Below, one piece after another: positions 24,752-35,900 of a stretch of DNA of 64,000 nucleotides. Source of the stretch: Onchocerca lupi (lineage: Eukaryota; Nematoda; Chromadorea; Rhabditida; Onchocercidae); contig JAOVVO010000070.1 of the NCBI GenBank assembly GCA_028564675.1, forward strand, positions 1 through 64,000, written 5' to 3'. Below the pieces are notes generated by a model. That model saw nothing but the letters and a program-made list of their open reading frames with translations, did no database searches and had not been told where the DNA came from. Numbering within the stretch: the stretch's first letter is position 1; the number at the start of each line of letters is the position of its first letter. The translations under genes were made by a program, and so were the position numbers.

Positions 24752-25238
24752 ATGGAGCAAGAGCGGTTCACGGTGGTGGAAACGGAAAGGATGTGGGAGG
24801 AGATACTAAAACGGACCGTTTCTTCCGCAACTACTCCAGTAGTGAGTGCGGTAGGGATGTGAAGATAGATATAGGCAGATATCAGGCACAGTCATCATTG
24901 TCAACGTTGTCAACTGGTGTCATCATTATAGTGTCCTAATCGCTGTCATCAACATCTTCATTTCTGCCGTTTTCGTCCAGTATCGTCCATTGGATAAAGC
25001 TGATCGAATCGCGATTAGGTAAAACTGCTCAGACTTCATTCTTTCTACAATAAATGCATAGCATATTCTTGCTCAAGTATCTTCCTGACTACTGATCTAT
25101 AATCACATATTTGCTGTCATTTGACCCGACCCTATGCTCTTCTATCAACAAATCAGACAATACCATATCAAACTTCAGAATAAAGATCCGATGGCAATGT
25201 CACCGATAAAACGATCGCAAGGACAGTACCGGCAATAG
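24752..25238 (+). CDS. small three-exon gene, unknown product
   Basis: Three exons join in phase with good splice sites: 24752-24841 (donor GTGAGT), 24981-25018 (acceptor GTCCAG, donor GTAAAA) and 25157-25238, giving 69 residues. The product starts MEQERFTVVETERMWEEILK, continues YRPLDKADRIAI and ends KRSQGQYRQ. It is hydrophilic, with no signal peptide or membrane segment. Local base composition is richer in GC than the flanks, which supports coding. I do not recognise the family. It could instead be the start of a longer gene whose later exons I missed; the Crumbs exons begin 4.7 kb downstream, but the phase and the lack of a signal peptide argue against it being Crumbs exon 1. Confidence 0.5.
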
Positions 25239-26782
25239 ATTTGGTCTGTCCATTGAAGCATCAACCCTCAGCTGTCCTCTTTATTTTCGTCTATTTTCCT
25301 ATCACCGATATACCAGTATTCATTACTGCTCAAACACTGATTAAACATTGTTGGCTCCATAAAACATCTCTGAAATTAGTAGTGTCCGTGACCTTTGACC
25401 TTTCATTTCTCTCTGTATGACCTTCTTTTGCAACACTCATACGATACAAAAACATTGCGTTCTGAAAATACGGTTCTTGCAGATTGCACTAAAATTTTGC
25501 ACATATGTTTATTTTATTATTATTCGCTCATTTACAAGGTTTGTTACAATTTCGAATTTTTGAGACGAAGTCTTTGAACCTCTCTAAGATATTGCGATTG
25601 TATTTGTAGTTATTAATTTCATCAAAAGTTTCAATTTTGAGAAACATTTCTATTTTTACGATTTTTAAACTACACCTTCTGAAATTTTCTTTGGATTTAT
25701 TCTACCAACATTTCTCAGTTTTTAGCAATTTTACTAGATAAATAAAGGATCTGCTTGATAAGGGGCTGAAAAATAGAAAGAATGGACTGATTGTTCTCAA
25801 ATTGTGAAAGAATTTTAATTATATATTTTACTAGGAAATAGAAAGTGATAATTTGGAAACTAATAATTTTTAGTTTCGCATAGATTATGTGCATTTCGAA
25901 AAAATTTAAAAACGGTTTCAAAGCTTATGAGACCCGTTGAAAATTCGGACAATATTTCATTTCGGCTGGAAAATTCAGAAATAAAAAATGTGTAATTTTT
26001 TGAAATTGTTGCAAATTCTTGAATCTATTTAAAAATTTTCGACTTACTGTAAAAATTAGATACATACAATTACATAAATTTTACAGTATTTTTAAAGATA
26101 TCAGTGCATAAGCTGTTAGCAATTTTTTTAAATCAAAATTTAAGTGGACTGTAAGTATTATGAAATGATAGTTAGAATCTCAGCAATTATCAAATAACGG
26201 GAAATTTTTCTAAAATTGAAATTCTGAAATATTAATGATTTTATTGTAATTTGATGAACATAATCTATCTAACTCTTTTTGTTGACATCGCGAAAACTCG
26301 TCAATTCAGTTAAAGCTATTTATTTTATAATTTTTATCTTATTCTGTCCTTCAAAACTGTACTCTTTTGGTGAGCTTATATTTTCTCAATGGAACTGAAG
26401 AAAAGTTAAGTGACGCTTGTCAATATTCAAATGAAGTATAGCCTCTAGTGAGAGAGCAAACAAATAGCTGATCTTAGTTTATTCCGTGAGTGACCTCTCA
26501 AAACTTCATTGAATTACTCATCGGACAATCCTTCATTCTCATATCATCATTTTCTTTTTATTGCTTTTGAAACTGAAAAAATAATACTGTATTTATCATT
26601 GAAACAGGAAGTAAGAATATGTGAAGCTCAGTAACATTCGAACATCAGAATCAAATTGCGTATATTCAAAGATATTTAAATCTAAAATGTGAAATAATTT
26701 GTGAGATTTCAAGAATTTTCGAGAAAGGCAAACTTCTATGCGGTGAAAAAAAATTGATTACTATTGCTCTAAAGCATAAGCT
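25239..26782. other. intergenic, contains one consensus DR1 element
   Basis: No exon chain found. The AT content is high and both strands carry stops in all frames at short intervals. The only notable item is the DR1 at 25389-25401. Confidence 0.5.
25389..25401 (-). promoter_or_regulatory. perfect DR1 nuclear receptor element
   Basis: The minus strand reads AGGTCA, one A, AGGTCA: a perfect direct repeat with one-base spacing, the consensus for RXR/HNF4/COUP-type dimers. It lies 150 bases after the stop of the small three-exon gene and 4.5 kb upstream of the first resolved Crumbs exon, so it could act on either. Confidence 0.4.
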
Positions 26783-26857
26783 CATGAAAGAAGGCTATCA
26801 GCATTAGGTCCTGGAGGTTTAACAAGAAATCGTGCAGGATTCGAAGTACGTGATGTT
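26783..26857 (+). pseudogene. rpoB: bacterial rpoB fragment, probable nuclear insertion from a Wolbachia-type endosymbiont
   Basis: Twenty-five codons read H-E-R-R followed by LSALGPGGLT, RNRAGFEVRDV. This is the very conserved block of the bacterial RNA polymerase beta subunit next to the rifampicin region, normally H-K-R-R-(I/L)-S-A-L-G-P-G-G-L-T-R-(D/E)-R-A-G-F-E-V-R-D-V-H. Only two residues differ. Identity stops abruptly on both sides: an in-frame TAA lies three codons upstream and a TGA three codons downstream. The nuclear RPB2 homologue is unlike this here, and nematode mitochondria use a phage-type polymerase, so a bacterial source is required. Wolbachia as donor is inferred from the nematode host. 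Confidence 0.85.
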
Positions 26858-29788
26858 CAGTTACCTTGATAAAGGAAATGATAAAATTTATATCATCACT
26901 CTTTTATATTTTTATATTAAAATATGGTAATTATTAATAATTAAAAGTAGAATGAAAATAATGTCCCAGATTAATTTGTGTTTGAAATTTACGATTGACT
27001 CTCGCTTACTGTATTTCTGTGCACGTTGGAGGAAATCATTATTTAATGAAAATGAAGAATTAAGAAGAGTGCTTAAATTAACGTGATCTGTTTCAAACTT
27101 TAGAAAAATTATAAAAAATATTCGATGCGTACATTAATTTAGAGAGTTTCTGGGTTGAATTCTTCAACCGCACAAGCAAGAAGTTCCATTTTAAATCTAT
27201 TATCCATAGCTACATGGAAAAATAATGAAATTTCACTTCAGTGTTATTATGGAAATTTAGTTTATGACGTATAAATGCTTAAACGATTGAAATCGTGAAT
27301 CATTCGGGCATCATTATTGATTGATAAATTTAAACTGAGACATTTCTAATATTCTGGTATTTGGACTATATTTTTGCTAGCTTTTTTGTTAGCACAGAGA
27401 AAATCCTTAATGTTGTTTTATTTGATAGTGTGATAGTTTTAATTGCAAAAACTCGAGGACACCAGTGATATCCACAAAATCTTCAAGTAGCATTTTTGAA
27501 TTCCCTTCAAATTGCATTTTCTGAATTGTCATCATCTATCGATAAAATTTTATCTGCTGTAGTATTCCGCTTTAATTCGGGAAATTCTTTAATGTATCCT
27601 TGATGCACATTATTCAAAATGCCTAGACTCAAGTAGTTTAGAAAATGTACTTTAATCCGGATAATAGGTACCGTCATACAATACCAACAACTATTATCTG
27701 ATGTGAACAATACGAAAATTGGCAATTACTTGCACAGAACGATTAATCGGTCATTTAAAGCGAAGAAACTAACGAATTTTGTTCATGTCCTATGTCTGTT
27801 CATTCAATGTACAAAACTATTTATGAGTATGTACATATCGAACAGATTTCAAATACGAACAAATGATTTTTTGAAATGATTTTCCCATTCTCCTGCTCTT
27901 TTATTAGAAATCATAAAATTTCGAATTAAAAAAGTACAACACTGTTCATCCATTGCTGATGACTTGAAGTAATTGTTACTTAAAAATTTGATTCAGAAAT
28001 AAATGCGTTGAAACGTTCATCATATATTTTCCCTTTTCCTTGACTTATTCTTCGAACTGAGCTATACATTGAAAGATTGATTCCATCCGTAAACAAATGC
28101 GTCTCTTGATTTAGACATAACTGTTTGCAGATCTCATTATACACTTCTACTTCTGATCATTAATTAATCCATTCACTCACTCATAGTTTAAAAACAAAGT
28201 CACATATAAAAAATTTACTTCTCCACTCATTTCGCAAAAGAATGAAATGTAACAAATCGACTGTTTAGGTCGATTGGAAATAGGATTTCACTTCGTATTT
28301 CTCACATTACTGAAAACAGAAATGTCCGCTTGGAGAATCGGGAATCGAGGATCAAAAATCACGTCGTATTATCTTCTTCGAGACAGACATCGGTTGTCAT
28401 CGGTAGATGAGAATACATCATAGATTGAGAGGTGTGGAATGGAAATTATCTGGAATTATGCGGATTTGAGAATGAATATAATTAATTAGAGCGAGACTGT
28501 GACAAAAAAATGAACAAAGATAGAGATGAGATACCAATAATACATTTCGAAAAATATGCTTTTGATAGTTGGAGTATAGTCTTGTAATTTTTCTCGAGAG
28601 TTCCTAGCAAATTAATTACGGTCATTTCAGCTCCACAATTTTATATTTTTTACTTTTTTGATTGAAGTAACATTCAATGGATTCTCACCTTTCTTGATTT
28701 TATCTCAATTTTCCTTGCCAAAATAATTCTAATAATCTTTAACTTTTGACCATAACGGACATCCAAGGCCCTTTTTTTCCTTCAATTTTCGTTGTGACAA
28801 GCAGTGGGATACTGACTCTTTCTGAGACTGAAAAAGTGACAATGGAGTTTCTTCCTTATAACTATTCGCATTCAGTTATTAGTAACTGTCGAAATTTTTG
28901 ATTATTGTAAAAATATTTTTTTCGGTAGTGATTAATGACATGATTACTAAACTTCATTCAAAGAAAAGGCAGGAAAAGAAAAGTCTGCAAAAAATATCAA
29001 TCAAATTTTTCCTCACATTTCTTAGTTTCTAATCATTTGATAAAATTATGTTAATAAGTAAACTGGGAATGAATAAAAGAAATTAAATTGGATTAATAAA
29101 TGACATTTCATTGATTTTCTTTATTCATTCATCACTGTGGTCATCTGTTGCGATTAAGGTATGACAAATGGAAGAGGAATGGAATTTCCTTGTTGAAATG
29201 AATCTTTAGACAAGAATGAAGTGAAACAAGTTGAATAAGAAGGAGATAAGGGGATGAAGAGTTGAAAAGGAGTTTTTGAAAAGAAGTGAAGGAGCTGAGT
29301 TAAGAAGAAGATTATGATCGAATGTGTTGAGGCATTAATAATCTTCATGTCATGGGAATGCACTTTGATACATCATATTTATGAACATTTTAAGCTTACT
29401 GATTTCTTAGAATCAGTAATATTCTTACCATATTGAAATGTTTGGTATAATTTTCTTCAGAATTTTCCATGATGCAGAATGTAGCAGAAATGGATGAAAA
29501 AAGATTAGTGCTGTAAGTTATGGAAATAAACTTTTACGTCACTAAACTCTAACAATGGGATGATGTCCATTGAAAAGTCAATTATGCAAATATCATTGTA
29601 TCAAACTGGAAATGATTTCAAAAATAATATTTGAAAATGAAATGAATATAGAGGATACACTCATTTTTTGACAAATGGAATATTTTGTGAAAACAACAAA
29701 TTGCTCCATATTTATCAGTTTGAAGGTTTTTCCTGCTAAAAAGCTATTGTTGAGAAACAATTATTGATGATAATTGCTGGACAATTAC
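26858..29788. other. upstream region of Crumbs, first exon(s) not located
   Basis: The first resolved Crumbs exon needs an upstream exon ending in phase 1 and carrying a signal peptide. I found none. One exon-like block at 29461-29512 has a TTCTTCAG acceptor, a GTAAGT donor and a single open frame, but it ends in phase 2 and has no hydrophobic leader. Hydrophobic stretches near 26530 and 27370 lack an in-frame ATG. Confidence 0.4.
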
Positions 29789-29881
29789 AGACACAATTAT
29801 TAACACAAATAATTGTGTCTCAAAATGTTTATTTTCAAATAGAGATTTTGAAAATCTTTATTTTGAGACACAATTATTTGT
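29789..29881. repeat. nested inverted repeat, strong hairpin
   Basis: A perfect 22-base inverted repeat, arms 29805-29826 and 29860-29881 (ACAAATAATTGTGTCTCAAA...), encloses a 33-base loop that can itself pair partly. The left arm also overlaps a second inverted repeat, 29789-29801 with 29808-29820 (AGACACAATTATT). The DNA can thus fold into two competing hairpins. It ends 34 bases before the first resolved Crumbs exon. It may be a small palindromic transposon relic. Confidence 0.85.
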
Positions 29882-29915
29882 TTTTTATTACCGTTATGTG
29901 CCAAAAATATTTTAG

Positions 29916-32900
29916 GCCTTCTTGCGCTACGACGATGTGAAAGTAATGTATGTTTAAATGGCGGAACATGCAAAGTAAACGATCAAGATCGAAGTTTCCA
30001 GTGCTTTTGTCCATATAATTTCGAAGGATTGCTGTGCGAGTCGGAGAAAGTTTGTACTTTGAAATGTCAGAACAATGGACTATGTATCTTTTCTGACGCA
30101 GGAAAACCAAAATGTAATTGCTCAAAAGGTATTTGACCTTTTTCATCATCAGTTCGTTCTTTTAAGGTTCGCAAAATTCAAGTTAAAACGATTAAGTCAT
30201 GTATTGGTACACACAAATTTCTTCATACAACTTAATTGTCATTCTAAAACAAAGCATAGACATATCTATTTCTGAGTGACTAATTTACTTAATTGATTTT
30301 GCGGTGAATTAAGCAGCCAAGTTAATCATTTTTATTTATCGTTGTGGCGAATCACAGTACCTTTACACTAATTTGTTTCAATGGAATTTCATTGTGCATT
30401 TACGAAATTTTCTTTTGCTAAGGTGATGCTCCATTTGCAAGATGCGGCGTATTTTGAGTTCATAAAATGAGCATTTCGCAGTCCATATTTTTCGGTAATC
30501 GCATCTCACCCTTCATAGCTTCATTTCAGCGGAAGATTTGTGAGTACTGCAGAGATGAATTCAGTGATGTCATCCTAAAATTAATTTTCCTGAAGGAAAA
30601 TTCTGATACAAATCTTTATTATAATGATTGATGAATTAAAGGAGAGAGAAAAAGGGACATAATGATAGAAGTTGCAGAATTTTCGGGTGAATTGTGTGAA
30701 ATCGGCTCAACTGATTGTCAAGTTCAAGGTTGTTCAACTGGCGAAAGGTATATTTCCTCTTTGCTAATTAGACAGAAATAGCAGCTATTTGAACTTTCTA
30801 ACTTGGTTAAAATGCCAATATTCATCATGATTTTAATTTTGTGCTAATAATAATAATCCAGAAGAAATGAAGTTTAATTTAACCTTGAAATCATACAATT
30901 TGTAGATGTGTAGTTACTGAGAGGGGCAAATCAAGCTGCATGCCTGATCCATGCATTCCAAATCCATGTCAATACAATGCAACATGCACACAAATCAAAG
31001 TAAGTGAGAAGTTTCAATTTGTGCAAATTTGTTGTGAAGTGAGAATTTCAAAAAGTGCATTTAGTCGGTTTGAAACGAAATTGAAGTCGATAATCAATGA
31101 TTATTTGGCTCATTTCTTGTCTTATGACATGATTAAGCTAGACTAGTTAGCAGGATACATTCGAGTGTGCTTGTACGAGTGGATTCGAAGGTGCATTGTG
31201 CGCAAACGACATTGATGAATGTATGGCCACACCATGCAAAAATGATGCTATCTGTATAAATACTCTTGGCTCATTTATTTGTCTTTGCAAAGACGGCTTC
31301 CGAGGTCAATCTTATTTTTTTTTCAAATTCGTATCCCAAATTTAGAAGCTAAATGGAATTTTAAAATTTGTTTTACCCACAAAATTGTTTGTCTAGAAAG
31401 GTAAATGAGGATTAATTTTTTGGAACGTCTCAGAAAAATTTTCTCTCATTAAAGTGATATTAATTTCTTGGCTCGACTCATTAACTTTCTCATGATGACC
31501 AATTCTTCTTTTTGTGGAAATTGTAGTCTCTTTTCATCTTTTTCATACAGTTGCTTTAAAGCTCCACTAAAACATTTCTTTTTGCAATGTTTTAATAGAA
31601 TTAGTTCGTTTCGAATCAAATTCATGAAATAACAAGAAACACCTATTTCAAATATACTTTTAGGTTCTCTATGCGAAGAGAATACATTATGTGATCCCAA
31701 TCCATGTTACAATAATGGAATTTGTAGTGCAGTCAATGGCTTGTTTCACTGCGACTGTCAACCTGGCTTTACCTCTGATCGTTGTCAAGTAATGCTTATT
31801 TAGCTAATTATTGCCTCAACTAAATAGCGGATTTGGATAAAAATCATTTCAATTCATTAGATAGTGAAAATCATCAATTTTCTACAAACATTATTTCTTC
31901 CAAAATGGCTTTGAACTGTTTCAGATACGTATGGCAAGTCGTTCGACATTTGAATATAAAAATGATTTTTCAATTAAGAGATACATTCTGCCAGTTTCTA
32001 ATAAATCATTCTGCAGTTCATTAATATGGGAACGACTATTTTCCTTAAAAAAATGAAAAAAAAAAAGCAAAAGAAGGATGAAAAAAGAAAAATATGAACA
32101 TTAAATAAATTATTTTTAATCCCTTTCAAAGTATTTTCAAAACAAAATTTATAGGAAACTTTGGAAGAATGTAATTGCAAAAGTGACAAGCAAATTTGTA
32201 TCAATGGAATATGCAAATGTCCTGCTGGATTCATGGTAAGAGTACTGATAAAAGATCTTTGAAATTGCAACTAGATTTCGAGAAAATGTCATGAGGAAAA
32301 AGTTAGCATAATTTTGACAAATTACAGGGCAAAGACTGTGATCAGCCACTGTCATGGTCATGTACAAAAAATGGTGGCTGTGAGAACGGCGGTAGTTGTC
32401 TCGAAACTACAGGTGGTTGCTTATGCCCACCTGCTTTCACTGGTATGCAATGTGAGCACGCTCTCGAATGCACTGTTGATGGGTATGTTTATTTTCTTCA
32501 CCGATATATGTTTTTATAATTGTGCCGATACGATAAAGCAGACATATTTCCAACAGCTTCTATTTATAGATAATGAAAAATCTGTTTTTGGATTAAAACC
32601 AAATTGTCAGCTCGATCATATTTGTATTTCTTCATTTCTAATAACATTTTTCCAAATTTCAGCAATCCTTGCATGCATGGCAGCTGCACATGGTCTGCAA
32701 ATGGAACTTTCTGCAACTGCAGAAATGGTTTTGAAGGAAAAAATTGCGAAAGAAATGTTTCAGAAGTTGATCCATGCTTGCAAAGAAATTGTAACACCGG
32801 TATCTCTTTTACTGTGAATGAAATTGTAAAAATTCTTTCTTCAATATCTTTTGGAAGTGAAGAAATCACAAATTGCTAGTTTTTCCAGTATCCTGTTAGA

Positions 32901-35900
32901 GTGGTGACTAAGCTTTATCAAAATTCGAATGATCCAAGTTACTTTACAACCTAAAGAAGAAAATCTAGGCAATGAGTTAAAATTATTAGTTATTTAAACA
33001 AATTTCCTACGCATATATCTTTTATCAAACTTTGCAATTGATTTTTCTATCAGGTCGATGCATAAATAGAGAAGGTTCAGCAGTTTGTTTGTGTCCGGAT
33101 GAGTCCTCAGGCGAATTCTGTGAAAATACAAATATTTGTAAAACAAAGCCATGCATGAACGGAGGCGAATGTCATGCTGATTTTACAAGTAATTTATAGA
33201 AATTTGATTTGTTGTTTCTCAACATTCATTTCCTATTTTGTTATTGTATTATATTTTGCTTCATACAGTTTTTCCAATTCGATTTGATATTTTTGCACTT
33301 TGTTTGCTGACTTGAATTTAATTAGCTCCAAAAGTGCTCATACTTAAAGTCAGGATTTATCGGATGAATTAAGTAGCGGACTGAAATAATTGTTAAAAGA
33401 AAAAGGCAATTACAGAAATGCAAAATTTTTTAATACTTCGATTTAGATACATCTGGCTTTAAATGCATTTGTAATGAAGGCTTTAGCGGCACACGTTGCG
33501 AACTAGCAGCACACGTAAGTGAATGTTTGCCGGACTGCAGTATAGGTGAAACTTGTGAGCAAAGGAATGATACTTTCATTTGCGTTAAGGTAAAGGATTT
33601 GTTTATCATCAAAATAACATACAAAATGCCAATCATCAAGACTCTTCTGGAAAACTAACGTTTGCATTTGAAGTAATTCCGAAATGCTCTTCAAAGACAG
33701 ATATTTTAGACTGGAATATCTTGTGATGATTGTGTGCATTCATTTCGATGTATTGAAAGTGGTAAATCTGCAGTATGTGTTTGTGACACGTCTTGGACTG
33801 GACCAAAGTGTGATAAGCGAATTGAGGTCTGTTAATTTCTTTCGTGATAGACACAATGATGCGGAATGATTAGATCAGTCAAATCTTAAGTATAAAGAAT
33901 TTCTAACGCATTATTACATTATTACGCATTATTACACAGAAGTTCAAATCACTTTCAATCATATCCAACAGAGCAATTGAGGATGTATTATTCAGACCAT
34001 TTATTTGATGCATTTATAGGAATGTCAAAATCTGTCCTGTACTTATTATCAGATATGTCGAAATGAATTTATCAATGGTAAAATGATAGCTTCTTGTGGA
34101 TGTGCACCAGGTCTAACTGGAACAAATTGTACCATAAATACTGCCAAAACATTTCATACTAATTCATTCTTTCTTTATCAGTCACCAAATGACGGGTATG
34201 CTTTTTCTTTTTCTTCATTTTTTTCTATTAAGTTTTTTCGATAGTAATCGGAATAAAGTGCATTTTTATTCAATCCTTCTTTATATAATACATGGATCTC
34301 TCTGCAATGAAATTTATTCTTTGCACTTCTATGTTCAGTTTCATGTGCGATCTATTCTCAATTTGTTCCTCTGAAATGATAAACATAATTGAAGTTAAAC
34401 AAAGATAAACTTATGAGAAATGAAAAAAAAAATTCTCTACCATTAAACTTTTTTTCAGGTTATCACAATCCGATTATACATTAAAAGTAACATTTCGAAC
34501 AAGTGTAGATGATGCGCATATATTATCAACAGAAAATATCTTAAATGAAATACAATTCGCTTTAAGTATACGACATGGTTATTTATATGGCAACTTCACT
34601 GGTTTTGTTCACCGAAAATTATTGCCGTTTGTTGTAAATGATGATAACTGGTATACTGTATTATTCAATAATATTAATAAGGTTTGGAATTATATTTTAG
34701 AATTTTAATTAATTTCTTAAAATTATCTGATCATCTAGTACTTTAAATGTTAATGCGAATATATAAAGAAATCGATTGTGAATCGAACTTAAATAACACT
34801 CGTGAACTATTCAATCCACAAATTTATCATCTTTCAATGGTTCAAACTGTCTCTTTACCTCTTACTATTCTTGATTTTTGTTTTAGATATCAACATATAA
34901 AAGTTGCATTTGTTGATCACTTGATTAGGATTATTGTTGTAATGTAAGCAGAGCGAGTTTACTCAGAGCGAGTTTTTCGGAAAAACAACTTTGTGAAAAA
35001 GAAAGTTAACTATTAAGCCCAACAAATGAATTCAAAACTAGCTTATAACTATTTGTTGAAATGATTGAATTAGATAACGAGAAAAGACTTTGTGGTCCTT
35101 CAGTAATTTAGGAATACGAGCGGAGCGTAACTTATAAAATCTGATTTTGTTTATAAATATAGGTATATTTTAACTAACTAGATTTTCTTGAACCTGAGAA
35201 ACCACGTGCACCAACAGAAAACCGTCCTTCCCATTTTTTTGGTCCACACTTAGTAATGATACACTTTTCTTAGTAATGACACACTTTTCTTATCAAATGC
35301 AAAGAATTTCAGTTACTGAAATTATAATTTTTCTTTCCACAATTTTATTGAAGTTTATCCTTTTCCAGATTGTTTCGTTAGAAATACGCGAAGGAGATTT
35401 TGTCTTATCTCGTCTTGAAATGAAGGAACGAAAAAATATGGGCATTTATTGGACACGAATAGGTAAAGGTCGCACAGATGGCTTCAGGGGTTGTATTCGT
35501 GATGTATTTATCAATGGAGAATTCATTAATATTCTCAAATCAGCGTAAGTATTATAAACATCAAAATGCAAGAACCAGTTTTTTCTAATTGTGGTCACCT
35601 GTGACCAACATTTGCATTGACTTGCGACTCAATAATTATTTAGTGGAAATTATTGAAAATTTTAAGTGAACTTTATATATTAAATTGTTAGCTAAAGCAA
35701 TGGAATTCTGAATCAAAATTTGAACATTTACTAGAATTGCCAAATACAATTGCTCATTTCAGCAAAGTATTTGGAGTCATAGAAGGATGTCAACATCCCA
35801 AATTATGTTCTCCTAATCCATGCCAAAATGATGGCACTTGTATTGATCAGTGGGACGAATTTCGTTGTGAGTGTAAAAAACCTTTCTTATCACCCTATTG

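Noticed and set aside
29461..29512. Exon-like block as Crumbs exon 1 or 2
   Set aside because: Splice sites are good, but it ends in phase 2 while the next exon needs phase 1, and it has no signal peptide. A bridging exon at 29843-29892 would need a 23-base intron, which is too short.
32314..32879. Long frames on both strands near 32.3-32.9 kb
   Set aside because: Shadows of Crumbs exons 7 and 8; only the EGF-encoding frame keeps the cysteine pattern and splice phases.
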